From Eutypella sp. D-1 (lineage: Eukaryota > Ascomycota > Sordariomycetes > Xylariales > Diatrypaceae), in NCBI GenBank assembly GCA_023313575.1, contig JAJTTP010000002.1:124001-188000 (forward strand): 64,000 bases of DNA, in the 5' to 3' direction. Below the pieces are notes generated by a model that saw nothing but the letters and a program-made list of their open reading frames with translations, did no database searches and was not told where the DNA came from. The translations under genes were made by a program, and so were the position numbers. Below, in pieces: positions 20,991-32,064 of this stretch (within the stretch, counting starts at the first letter, position 1; each line of letters opens with the position of its first letter).

Positions 20991-23040
20991 ATGGCGGTCG
21001 GCGGCGACACCGGCGCGGCGGTGTACGATGCGGCGCTGAAACGTCGGCAGAACATGATGGGGGCGTCGGGGCCGGCGGCGCTAGTCAAGAACTTCAAGGT
21101 CTTCCGGATTGCGCTGTTCGCGTGCATCGGCGGCGTCCTGTACGGGTACAATCAGGGCATGTTCTCGGGCGTGCTCGCCATGCCGTCTTTTCAAGATCGT
21201 AAGTTTCCCAGCCCTACGTGGTGTCTCCCTCCCCGCGCGGCCAGAATCGATGAATAGGCTATTAGGTGAATTGTTGACAAGACGGCTAATCCCACCGGCT
21301 CGGATCAGATATGGGCGAGTATACATCGAACCAGACGAAGAAGGGGTGGCTGACAGCGATCCTGGAGCTGGGCGCATGGCTCGGGACGCTGCTATCGGGG
21401 TTCCTCGCGGAGGCGATCTCACGAAAATACGGGATCCTGGTGGCGGTGACGGTATTCGTGATCGGGGTCGTGATCCAAGCGACGGCGCAGAGCGGGGGCG
21501 CGGACGTGATCCTCGCAGGGCGGTTCGTGACGGGGATGGGGGTAGGGTCTCTGGCGATGATCGTGCCGATCTACAACAGCGAGGTGGCGCCGCCGGAGGT
21601 GCGGGGCGCGCTCGTGGCGCTGCAGCAGCTGGCCATCACGTTCGGGATCATGATTAGTTTCTGGATCGACTACGGGACGAATTTCATCGGGGGCACGGAA
21701 CGCGGGCACCAGCGCGACGCCGCCTTCCTCGTGCCCATCTGCCTGCAGCTGTTCCCCGCCGCCGTGCTCTTCGTCGGCATGCTCTTCATGCCCTTCAGTC
21801 CGCGGTGGCTGCTGCACCACGGGCGGGAGGACGAGGCGCGGCGGATCCTGGCCAGCCTGCGGGGACTGCCGCCCGACAACGAGCTCGTGGAGCTCGAGTT
21901 CCTCGAGATCAAGGCGCAGTCGCAGTTCGAGAAGCGGACGGTGGCGGAGGCGTTCCCGCACCTGCGGGAGCAGACCGCCTGGAACACGTTCAAGCTGCAG
22001 TTCGTGGCGATCCGGTCGCTGTTCCGGACGCGGGCGATGTTCAAGCGCGTCGTCGTCGCCACCGTGACCATGTTCTTCCAGCAGTGGACGGGGATTAACG
22101 CCGTCCTGTACTACGCGCCGACCATCTTCCAGCAGCTCGGGCTCGACGACAATGCGACGAGCTTGCTGGCCACCGGCGTCGTAGGCATCGCCATGTTCGT
22201 CTTCACCGTGCCCGCCGTGCTCTACATCGACCGCGCCGGCCGCAAGCCCGTCCTGACTATCGGCGCTATCGGCATGGCCACGTGTCACATCATCATCGCC
22301 GTCATCTTCGCCAAGAATGTCGACCGCTGGGACGAGCACCGCGCCGCGGGCTGGGCCGCCGTCACCATGGTCTGGCTTTTCGTCATCCACTTCGGCTACT
22401 CTTGGGGCCCCTGCTCCTGGATCCTCGTCGCTGAGGTCTGGCCGCTCAGCTCCCGCCCCTACGGCGTCTCGCTCGGCGCGTCGAGCAACTGGATGAACAA
22501 CTTTAGTATGTCTAATATCTGCCCTATTACTAGACCGTAGTTCATGCTGACGTTTCCGCGCAAAGTCGTCGGACAGGTGACGCCAGACATGCTCGAGAGC
22601 ATCGGCTACGGAACATTCGTGCTCTTCGGGCTCCTGACCTTCCTGGGCGCGGGGTTCATATGGTTCTATGTGCCGGAGACGAAGCGGCTGACGCTCGAGG
22701 AGATGGTAAGTGCTTCCCACCAATTTTGACGCAGACCCCCCCCCAAACAAAAAGAAAAAAAGAAAAAAAGAAAAAAAGAAAAAAAGAAAAAAAGAAAAAA
22801 AGAAAAAAACCCACATCCTTCGAGAAAGAGACAGCAGCTAACCCTTATCACCAGGACGTCATCTTCGGATCCGAAGGCACAGCACAAGCAGATTTCGAGC
22901 GCATGGAGGAGATCAACCGGGAGATCGGGCTGACGGCGCTGATCCAGAACCTCGGCGGTGGTGGTGGTGGTGCGGGGAGCAGCAACCAGGACATCATCAT
23001 CAGCGAGTCCGAGAAGCCCGAGAAGAAGGAACTGCTGTGA
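20991..23040 (+). CDS. MFS sugar (hexose) transporter
   Basis: A plasma-membrane sugar/proton symporter of the major facilitator superfamily. Four exons (20991-21198, 21309-22505, 22566-22705, 22855-23040) join in frame to 576 residues. The ATG at 20991 (MAVGGDTGAA) is the first in frame. Family marks are VLYGYNQGMFSGVLAM in helix 1, KKGWLTAILELGAW, GRFVTGMGVGSLAMIVPIYN, the SPRWLL loop, QQWTGINAVLYYAPTIF in helix 7, DRAGRKP, and the PETKRLTLEEM signature after helix 12. The last exon encodes the cytosolic tail DVIFGSEGTAQADFERMEEI with a six-Gly run. Introns are 110, 60 and 149 bp; the third holds a GAAAAAAA microsatellite. It resembles fungal high-affinity glucose or quinate-type transporters; the exact sugar is not determinable. 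Confidence 0.93.
22753..22809 (+). repeat. GAAAAAAA microsatellite inside an intron
   Basis: About seven uninterrupted copies of an 8-bp unit (one G and seven A) fill the middle of the third intron of the sugar transporter, between the donor at 22706 and the acceptor ending at 22854. Confidence 0.85.
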
Positions 23041-23808
23041 AGTTTTTTTTGCTTGGTATGACATGTCATGCCAAAAGAAAGAAAAAAGAAGAAAAAAAAG
23101 GGGGGGACTTCCACCTCTGTTGTCTGTCTCTGTGGATTTTTTTCCCGAATCCGGAACGGTACAAACACGAATAAGTAAAACTGCCGTGGAGGAAAGAGGC
23201 TGCGGGGGGGGGTTATTGTTGTTAGAGGACAAGTACTTACTTACTTGACTAGGGGGCTTTTCGTGGCAATGGTAATCTACCTATCTACCTGGCGCAGATT
23301 AGAAACGACCAGATACCAACCTAAGTACGAAATGAAATGTACTGTCACGCATAACAACCCCTGATACAAATCACCCAAGTATACCTACGTGCCAAAAAAC
23401 AAAAAAAAAGCCCTAGCGCGCCCGCGTACACTACACTGTAACGCACCCCTTATATCGTGTCCCACCCTCGGGATCTATTCTTTTTCAACTCAACTATTAT
23501 CTATCTATCTTTGCATATACATCCATCACATAACCTTAGTAGCCTAAGTAGCCCAGCCCAGCCATTACAGCTAGCCCCGTTCCATTGTATCCAGCGAACA
23601 GAATAGACGACCCCCAATCCCTCACCGAACTCCGTGCATACCATCCATCCATCCATATAAATTACATTTTCCCCTGACGCCACTAATAGTTTAGAAAACA
23701 GAGATGATATGGCTTAGGTAGGGAGACAGCGTTATTACCAAGTGACCATTTCGTTTCCTCTTTGCACGGTATGTACAAGTATGCAGAGCTCCCTTCTATA
23801 TCAACGTC
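23041..23808. other. Convergent 3' flanks, no gene seen
   Basis: This lies between the convergent sugar transporter and MSH6 genes. It has A- and T-runs near 23040-23130 and 23395-23410 and short CCAT repeats (about 23640-23655). No coding frame is supported. Confidence 0.45.
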
Positions 23809-26800
23809 TCAAAGGGCCTCGATAGCTTTGACGAGGACATCCATGCCCCCAGCGCCAACATCTCCATTCTTCGCGTCGTCAAGGAGGGCAGCGACGTCGC
23901 TCAGCACGCCGAGCGGAATATAGCAGCCCTCGCGGGCGCGCTCGAGGCTCTCTTTCAGGCGACTAGTGTGTTCCCACTCCCTGGCCGCCACCTCGGCGCG
24001 CTCGATGACGCGACTGTTAATCCCGCACATCGCCGCGCAGTGCATGCCGAAGCTGCCCTCGGCGACGCCATCCTCGAGTTTGTAGAGGAACGTGATCCGC
24101 TTTTCCTCCTCGTCGACCTGGATCTGCATCCGCTTCGCGCGGATCTCGGGGTGATTCTCGAACTCCGTAGCCAGCGAGTGATAGTGCGTTGCGAAAAAGC
24201 CGATACAGCCGACATGGGTCGCGACGTGATGCAATACCGCCTGGGCGACGGCGACACCGTCGTAGCTTGACGTGCCCCGACCCAGCTCATCGAGGATGAC
24301 CAGTGAGCGCGGCGTTGCCTCGGATAGGATCTTTTTGGTTTCCGATAGCTCGACGAAGAATGTGCTCTGCGCGGCGAAGATGTTGTCGTTGGCGCCTAGG
24401 CGCGACATGATGCGGTCGCAGGGAGTGAGGCGAGCTGAGGCGGCAGGCACATAGCACCCGATCTGCGCCATAATGACAGCGGTGCATGACTGTGGTGGTC
24501 AGGTCAGTAGGATTTCTCAGGCGGGTAGAGGGGTAGGATGCGACTTCACTTACCATACGAAGTATCGTGGACTTGCCAGCGGCGTTCGCGCCCGTGAGCA
24601 GGTTGATCTTGGCGGATCCACCACCCAGAACGACATCGTTGGGGATGAAGTCATCAACGGTGTTGAGCATGCACGGGTGGCGGAGCTCTTCGAACCCCAG
24701 AACGCTGCGGTCCTCGTCCACGAACACAGGCCGACAGCTTGGCTCGCCGAGCGACGACGAGCACCTCGCGAGACTGACAAGGCAGTCTAGCTGGGCGACA
24801 ACGCGGATAGCCCATTGCCACGTCTCATAGTCCACGTCAAAACGTTTGAAGAGGCGGGAGGCCACTTCCTTCACGAGCTGGGAGTGCGTCTCCTCGGCCT
24901 CTTGTAACTGCCGGATGAGGTCGGTGAGCTCCCTAAAGTACCAGCGCTTGACGCTCGAAGTTGCCGACATCTGCTGCCAGTCCTTGGGCACCTTAAGCCC
25001 TTTGGGTGCTTCGATCTGGTATACCTCCTTGCCGATGTCCGTGAATTTAAGTGATTTGTTGTTGAGCTCGTTCTTCTTCTTCTGTAGGAGCTTCTGCAGG
25101 TCACCCTTGATCTCAACAATACGGTCATGACTGGCGTCGAAGTCTTCCTCAATGCCCCGCTCGGGGATTAACATCTTCTCCTCCCGGGCTTTCTTGCGGT
25201 CGAAAGCGGATCTCCAGAAGGAGAGGGGCTCGTTGAGATCAGGCATTGCCGAGATAAGTCGATCAATGAGGCCGCCACCGCCAACGAAGGCACCCAACAG
25301 GGTCATGGTATACTCAATTTGCTCGAAGCCTTCAAGAACTCTAACGAAATCCTCAGGGCGGCACGCGCCAGCATGAACCCGCGAGATCAGGCGCTCGAGA
25401 TCGGGCATCTTTGTCAGCTGCGATGCAAACTGCTCGCGGACTGTTCGGTCGGCGTTAAGCAGGTCGACTGCATCGAGTCGTTCGTTGATCTTTTGGATGC
25501 TACATAGAGGGTGACAGACCCACTGACGGAACAGCCGCTTGCCGAAGGGTGTCACACACCGGTTTAGTAGGGAGAAAAGCGTGCCGTCCGGACCGCCGTT
25601 GACGGTGTTGGCGAAAACCTCTAGGTTAATAAGGGTCTGACCGTCAAGGATCAGTGTGCCGTCCTTGTGAATTGGGCTATACCAGGAGAAGTTGCCCTGG
25701 GAAAGTAGAGTTCTCTCGATTTTGAGTACGCGTAAGTATTGGACAAGTGCCCCAAGGGAGGACATCAGCAAGGGCTTATCCTTGGCTTTAGATAAGGTCT
25801 CAGGCCAGACTTCGTCAGCATTCTCATCGTCTTCTGGGGTGAAGTAGCCGTTACACCCAAGTTCGCGGCGGGTGAGATCAGCGTCCCAAAACTCGCTCCC
25901 CGGCTTGAAGTAATTCCAGATGGTGGTGGGTGATGTGTTGTTCTTGAGAATGCGCAGGGCCTTGGTAGAGATGCGAGACTTCTCGAGGATCAGCTCACGC
26001 GGATTGATCTGGGCGACGAAGGTCTCGAACTTGGTTAAGTCGACATCGTCGTTAAACTCAGACAGGAAGAATTGGCCGGTGGCAGCGTCGACGAAAGAGA
26101 TACCAAAAGCGGGATGGTCGTCGACGATTGATTCCTTGATAGAGACGCAGTATGTGGCCATATCGTCCTGGAGCATGCTGCTGTCGACGAGAGTGCCACC
26201 AGTCAGGATACAAGCAAGCTCACGACGAATAATCTTCTCTTGTTTCTTGGCCTTTGCAGCATCCCTCTCGCGCATCTCCTTTCCGAGGGCGGTCTCCATC
26301 TGGTCCACGCGAGCGACCTTGTAGCCCTTGGCGATGAACTGGTTGACCCACATGTCGAGGGAGCTTTCGGGGACACCGACCATGCGCATGTTGACGCGAT
26401 CGGTGAGTTTGAGGTCGAAGAGCTGGTGACCAATGGTGGCATCATTCTCGTAGAGTTCGTAGAACTTGCCCTTCTTGAAAAAGACGACGGTGTCCCATAG
26501 CTTCTGCTTGATCTCCCAATACTGCTTCTCGAAAGCGGAGAACTTCTGGAAAGCCATGGGAGGTACGTAGACGGTGGAGGGGTCGAAGTCGGGATGACCG
26601 GGAGGATTACGGTCGATATCCTTGATGTTGGCGAGCCAGGGATAGCGCTCCTCGGGTTCGCGAGTGTGGGCCTTGGGTTTGCTGGCGGACGCCTTGGAGG
26701 GGGGTGGTGTCCGGATCTTGACGGGGTCGATAGTATCGGGGTCATACTTCCATTTCTGGGCGGTGGATGTCGAAGGGATATCCTCCATGGTGCCGTCGAT

Positions 26801-27747
26801 GTCATCATTGATATCGTCATCCACATCCGCTAGTTCCTCCATTGCCGATCTGGCAGCGGGCGACAGGGTCTGGGACCTTTTGCGCGAAGGCTGTGTCTTG
26901 GGGGGACGCTTCCTCTTCTTGGTTGGGGCGTCAGATTCATCAGAGACGACGAAGTCGGCCATCTCGTCTGCATGTAGTCGTTCTCGTTAGTGAATGACCC
27001 CGTCTTAATTAAGCGACGACAAACTCGATCCAACTTACCATCATCGTCCCCCGCATCGACGTCCTTGGGCTCTTCATAGTCATCTTCGTCGTCATCGTCA
27101 TTAGCTACCTTCTGGCGTTGTCGATTTCGTCGCCGGGATTGAGCAGCTTCCATTGCGGCAAAAACATCTTCGTCATCATCATCGTCGGACTCGGCATAGT
27201 TAACTACCTTCTTGGCCTTGAAGAAGAAGAAAGAATAATGTCAGCACCAAGCAGCAACAAGCGGCAACAAGCAGCAACATGTAGCAAGTTGGGTAGAAAT
27301 AATAACAAGAAGAATCGGATTCAACCCCACCTTACGAGACGGGCTACTGCCCATGATAACGGCGGCTTTCTTCACGGTGGTGGCGGAGTCAATGTTCTCC
27401 TGAGAGCTTGAGGGTTCCAGGGCGTCGCTGCTAGGAACGGGGGTGATGTTGCTCTTATTGCTGGGTCTCTTGTTCAGTTGCAGAGAGTTGGATTTTGTGG
27501 TCGACTCCTTTAAACAAGGCGAGGATGTTGGCATAGAAGTGGCATCCCCAACCGTATTCGCGTCTTTCTCCTTGGGTGTTTTGGTAAAGAAACCCAGAAT
27601 GCTTTTTTGCTGTTTGCTCGCCGTGGAGGATGCAGCAGAGCTAGGTTTCCTAGAAAGGGAGGGGGTTGTCGTCCCATTAGGAGTAGTACCTGAGCTCGAG
27701 GCCTTTGCAGGCGTTCGAGTACGAGCTGCTACCGACTTCTCCCCCAT
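23809..27747 (-). CDS. MSH6: DNA mismatch repair protein Msh6
   Basis: Msh6 pairs with Msh2 as MutS-alpha, which binds base mismatches and small loops in the nucleus and starts repair. Four exons (27747-27331, 27216-27039, 26967-24554, 24489-23809) join in frame to 1229 residues, the usual fungal size. Residues 47-54 (QKSILGFF) form a PCNA-interacting PIP box near the N terminus. Residues 140-290 are acidic and disordered, with nuclear-localisation-like KKRKRPPK. The mismatch-reading Phe-x-Glu is at about 367-369 in GKFYELYE. Walker A is GANAAGKST (852-860), Walker B LVILDE (927-932) and then LGRGTSSYDG. Introns are 114, 71 and 64 bp; the last cuts just after Walker A at the conserved LRM. 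No key residue is missing. Confidence 0.96.
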
Positions 27748-29123
27748 TTTGTCGGTTTAAGGTTGCCCTGCCCAGATATGAAGAGACAAACAGACAGAAA
27801 GCTCTGCTCCAGAACCTCGCAATCCCCTCAAACCCACACGGCCTTGCGATATCAGCTCGAAAAAAAAGAACAGGTACGAACAGGTCTACCGTCTATGAAT
27901 TCGCTAATTGGAGAAAATTGTAAACGGGGGGCGATGCAGATGTATTGTAAAATCCAGATTATAAATTAAAGAGAGAAGTATATATGAAATATATAAAACA
28001 GGAAGAATCTTAGGAGAAGAAGACCCTTGGACGCGACCAGAATCCATAGACAAGGTACCGCGCATACCTAGACCTGGCCGTAGCTTCCCGAGTTTAATTG
28101 AATTGAACCCTGTAGCTCTTGGACCCCGCGTCATCTGCTACACACCCATCCATGTATCTGTGTCGCGTCGCGTCGCCCCTGCCACAGGAGCGCACGTCCA
28201 CTACTTCAGTACATGGGGTACGTACTTGCAGCCCATTAAACTGATAAGGGCTCCGAGGTCCCGATAAGCCTTTGCCTATGCATTGACGATGATGACGTAA
28301 GGCCTTTTTCATTTCCCCTATTTCCCCTTCAACATTGAACGTGCATCTATCACCTATGTCCGGATTCCCTCAAATAACTAGTTTTTCCAGAAGTCTTTTC
28401 CCAGATACCGAATTGACTACTTGCTCTAGGGGTCGGTATGGCGACGTGCTTCCATCCACTCCTCACAGAATCTGCAATATTACGAGGGTGCCTTCGTAGG
28501 GATGGAATCAAGCGAAACAAACTCGGATTTGAGGGCAAACCCGACAGGAACAACAACGCCAGAAGTGCACCTGCAATCCCAGCCGAACTATATGTTCATC
28601 TTTTTAAAGGATAATACGTCGTTCTACGCTGGAAATGCTTTCCCACTCGTTGTGCTTGATGCATTCACCTCGTGAGGCTCCGGCCTCCGCTTCCTGGACA
28701 GCTAGCAACACAAGCAAATGTGCTCGACTTCACCCTATTTACCCCTACCAGTAAAACACACACCTGGGCAAACATTTAACAATATGCAAAGACTTGGTCG
28801 TGTTCACCGAACCACCAATAAAATCGTCCATCTGTCCTATTGTTGCCCCATACCCATGATGTTCACAATGAGCTTGTTTTCGGACACCATATTCGTGATA
28901 TAGGTAAGTTCACGTACAGCCTCAATTCCAGCAACAATAGGTCGTTCTCGACTCTTATAACTACTTGAAGGGGCCCCCTATCTTCCCAGTCTAAGAAATT
29001 CATTCACCATTCTCTTCATTGTAATCAAGTCAACCCACCCAAGCACCAACACAAAGACAAACAAACAAGCTACCACGGACAAAGCCTCGAGAAGACTTAT
29101 CACAAAGAACCAACGAAAGCACA
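27748..29123. other. Divergent intergenic region, MSH6 and membrane-protein promoters
   Basis: No gene seen. The right end (about 29020-29123) is a CA-rich ATG-free leader to the ATG at 29124. A GTCGC repeat occurs near 28160-28176. I saw no ACGCGT cell-cycle box close to the MSH6 start. Confidence 0.4.
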
Positions 29124-29600
29124 ATGGAGCCCCACAGAAATTTCCTCCCGTCCGACCTCAACAACCTCATTAAGAGAATGGACGAAGCCGAAAAGGCGAA
29201 GTACCACCGGGATGTAGTGACAGCAGCCATCGTCATCATCTGCTGCTTAGCTTTCACCTTCATCGTGCTGTGGGTAGCCTCGCCGCCGGGGTGGGAGTGG
29301 ACAAAGCGTCACTTATGCTGCGGCAAGCGTCGCGAGGGCGCGGGAAATTGGCCGAGCAGCCGATCCCCCGACGATCACGACCTGTCTCGCATGGAGGCTG
29401 GGCTTCGCCCGGCGCCCCGGGCCGTCGTCAATGACCGGGCTGGTCGCGGTAATGTTTATGTCGGTGCTGCGGCCGCCCGACAGCCGGAAATGCGCGGTAG
29501 ATCCCCCCGGCGACCAAAGCTTGTTGTGACCCCCATGCAAGAAGAGCGTCCTGATCGCCTCCCTTCGCGCTACTCTAAGCGGGAGTCGTCTCAGCAGTAA
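29124..29600 (+). CDS. Small single-pass membrane protein, unknown
   Basis: I do not recognise this 158-residue protein. An N-terminal amphipathic, charged stretch (residues 8-30, DLNNLIKRMDEAEKAKYHRD) is followed by one strong membrane segment (31-52, VVTAAIVIICCLAFTFIVLW). A basic juxtamembrane part with a Cys pair (KRHLCCGKRR, 62-70), which could be palmitoylated, precedes a disordered tail rich in Arg, Pro, Ser and Ala. There is no cleavable signal peptide, so a membrane anchor is likely, with the basic side in the cytosol. The long CA-rich leader supports the start. Single exon. Confidence 0.65.
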   Translation: MEPHRNFLPSDLNNLIKRMDEAEKAKYHRDVVTAAIVIICCLAFTFIVLWVASPPGWEWTKRHLCCGKRREGAGNWPSSRSPDDHDLSRMEAGLRPAPRAVVNDRAGRGNVYVGAAAARQPEMRGRSPRRPKLVVTPMQEERPDRLPSRYSKRESSQQ

Positions 29601-30174
29601 GTGCTATATACCTACTTGTTAGGTAGGTAACATTACGCCCCTTATTCGGTACTCTTGACATGTTTCTCGCAAGACACTTTATATTGGGTTTTTGTCTCCC
29701 TCATTCCCCCCGTCATTTCATATAAATAAAGTAAAATATCCCGCCACTCACTTGAGACAGGTTTTCGCAACATAGACTATTTTCCTTTGTCTCTTGCTAA
29801 ACAATGAAAATATTTCAATACCACAATTGTACAGTTTTTTCAGAGTGAATTCATCGCGTAATAGACTTCCCTTTACTCCGTGACATACATACATACATTT
29901 GTATCGGTATCGCCCGCGTAGCCCTAAGTAACTTCTATTACATCGGAGTTTTAGCATGCAATGTGCATTTTATAGTCGATACACTTGATTATTCTAGCAT
30001 AAGTGACGATGGCCCAGGGCCTGTAGTTTAAGCAATATAGATAGAAGAGCGAAGTAAGTTTTGGTACTACGAGCCCTAAGCTAGCTAAACGAGGCACATC
30101 TTGCTACAAACAGGTCCAAGCAGTAATTAAGTCAATGAAAATTAAATATCCCAAGTCCCGATCATGCTACCTAT
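29601..30174. other. Convergent 3' flanks
   Basis: An AT-rich stretch between the membrane-protein gene and the minus-strand unknown gene. AATAAA-like sequence occurs near 29725. No gene seen. Confidence 0.4.
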
Positions 30175-32064
30175 TTACGCCTTGCCCCCACCACCACCAC
30201 CACCACCACCACCACCGGCCGCCGGCGCAGCAGGAAGAAGCCAATCCTTAGGCGCGAAAGGAGGAAACTCAAAAGGGCCCGCAAGATCATAGGGCGCAAT
30301 GAGTTTACGCGTGCCATCAGACATGACCTCAATATCGCTAGGCGGGATAACCTCGACGGCAATACGGGCCTCATAATCGAGGGTAGCCATGAGGATCCAG
30401 GCACAAATACCCGTCATCTCGATGCGGAACTGGTACGGGTTGATCCACTGGCGGAGATGCGCGAAGACGCCCTCAGGGTGCTCGCCGTCGCGCAGATGCC
30501 ACTGCGTGATGCGCTCCAGCAGCTCCTTGACGGTCGCGAAGCAGCGCTCGCCGCTCGAGACCTCGGCCGTTGGCATCGGGCTGCAGTGCGTGACGGTCAG
30601 CGGGCTGACGCGCGAGCCGTCGTTCCGCGACCGCACCGGCACCAGCGACAGGTCGTACCCGGCGTGCGTGAGGAAGCGGCGGAGCGCGACGTCGAGGCGC
30701 GCCGTGCGCGCGTGCGGGAAGTCGTACTTGGCGGGGTCATTGGCAGGCGCGCCGGGGATCTGTGTGGCTGTCGCCGCCCGCCGCGGGTCGATGACCGTGT
30801 AGCGCACCAGCTGGTCGTAGACGGGGGGGTCCTTGGCCGCGGCCGCGGAGTCCCGCGGCTGCGAGTACAGCAGGACGGTGACGAAGTCCTTGCCGAAGTC
30901 ATCCTCGACCCACAGGGGCCAGACGACCCAGGGACAGGACTTGATTTGGCTGTAGAAGATGTACTCGCCGGTGGTCTTGTTCTTGTACACGTCCTGCTCG
31001 TTCTTGGCATACATAGCTTTGGCGGCGTCCTCGTCGCCGCTCCAGAGGGCGGGGCCGTTGGGGGGCGCGACCCAGACCTTGCGTCTGACGTCGCCGTGCA
31101 GGCATTTCCAGAGGTGCTCGGTGGCGACGTCCAGGGCCGGCGTGCCGGTCGTCGTGTCGTGCGCGATCTGGAGCGTGCTCAGGCCGCTCATGGCGCGGAA
31201 CGTGTGGTTGACCAGTTGCGGGAACGGCACGTCGATCTTGCGCCGCTTGGTCATGGGCTGCGGATCGAATGTCCCGTCGTTCAGCGTCCAGCCGTCCACC
31301 ATGCGGATCTCGTAATCCGTGTACATGCGGCTCGGATCGGGCTTTGGGCCTGCTGGTGGCGCGTTTGGATCTTCTGGGGGGTTTCCTTTACCATTGCCAT
31401 CGTTTCCAGTGTTGTCTTTGGTCGCTCCATTACCGCCCTTTCCACTGTTGTCTTTTGGCGCGCCCTTGTCACCCTTTTCGGTGCTGTCCTTGGTTGCAGT
31501 ATTGCTCTTCTTTGAATTGTTGACAACCCCGCTGCTATCAGGAGGGGTGGAAGCCTGAGCACCACCCCCAACCTCCTTATCCTTACCGCCACTCGCCCCA
31601 GCTTTGCCGCCTCCGCTCCGACGAGGGTTCCTCTTTGGTACTTGGTCCTCTGGATCAGAGCTCATGCTGCTGACGTCGTCACCAATAACAATGGCTTCGT
31701 AGGCGTGGGAACGCCCAGTGGGTGATTTACTTTGGCGTTGTCTCTTGACCCCATCCGCGCCAGCAGTATTCGTCGTGTCCTGAGGTACCAGACGGCCATT
31801 TTCTAGCACGTGTGGATCGTCTAGGTTCGCCGTCTGTCTACTCCTCTTCCTTTTCCCATTCTCTTCCGTACCGTCGTCAACGTCGCTGCTAGCGGCGCTG
31901 TCGTCGAACAACGCCTCTACCTCGGGATCTGGCGAATTCTCTAGCGAGGGCTCCTTGTCGAGAGGCGGAAGTGTGAGACCACCGCTGTTGTCCCCTTTCT
32001 GTTCCGAAGCGCCCGCGGGCGATTGGGATGCCGACATTCTGTCTAACTGCGTGCTGCACTGCAC
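30175..32064 (-). CDS. Uncharacterised protein with disordered N terminus and poly-Gly end
   Basis: I do not recognise this single-exon gene (629 residues; the ATG at 32037, MSASQSPAGA, would remove nine). Residues 1-250 are disordered: acidic stretches, KRKRSRQ and KRQRQSK basic clusters that could be nuclear localisation signals, and a repeat of Lys-Asp-Asn-Gly units (about 190-235). Residues 250-605 look globular, with WKCLHGDVRRKVWVAP, CPWVVWPLWVEDDFGKDFVT and RQWINPYQFRIEMTGICAW. The protein ends in about eleven glycines encoded by a GGT/CCA repeat (30187-30215). No membrane segments. The globular part has the look of a fungus-restricted domain; a nuclear role is a guess from the basic clusters. 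Confidence 0.7.
   Translation of the reverse strand: MQCSTQLDRMSASQSPAGASEQKGDNSGGLTLPPLDKEPSLENSPDPEVEALFDDSAASSDVDDGTEENGKRKRSRQTANLDDPHVLENGRLVPQDTTNTAGADGVKRQRQSKSPTGRSHAYEAIVIGDDVSSMSSDPEDQVPKRNPRRSGGGKAGASGGKDKEVGGGAQASTPPDSSGVVNNSKKSNTATKDSTEKGDKGAPKDNSGKGGNGATKDNTGNDGNGKGNPPEDPNAPPAGPKPDPSRMYTDYEIRMVDGWTLNDGTFDPQPMTKRRKIDVPFPQLVNHTFRAMSGLSTLQIAHDTTTGTPALDVATEHLWKCLHGDVRRKVWVAPPNGPALWSGDEDAAKAMYAKNEQDVYKNKTTGEYIFYSQIKSCPWVVWPLWVEDDFGKDFVTVLLYSQPRDSAAAAKDPPVYDQLVRYTVIDPRRAATATQIPGAPANDPAKYDFPHARTARLDVALRRFLTHAGYDLSLVPVRSRNDGSRVSPLTVTHCSPMPTAEVSSGERCFATVKELLERITQWHLRDGEHPEGVFAHLRQWINPYQFRIEMTGICAWILMATLDYEARIAVEVIPPSDIEVMSDGTRKLIAPYDLAGPFEFPPFAPKDWLLPAAPAAGGGGGGGGGGGKA

Noticed and set aside
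21419..22816. 465-codon minus-strand frame
   Set aside because: It is the antisense shadow of the sugar transporter and is composed of Asp/Arg/Glu/His-rich nonsense.
30457..31515. 352-codon plus-strand frame
   Set aside because: It is the antisense shadow of the GC-rich unknown gene at 30175-32064.
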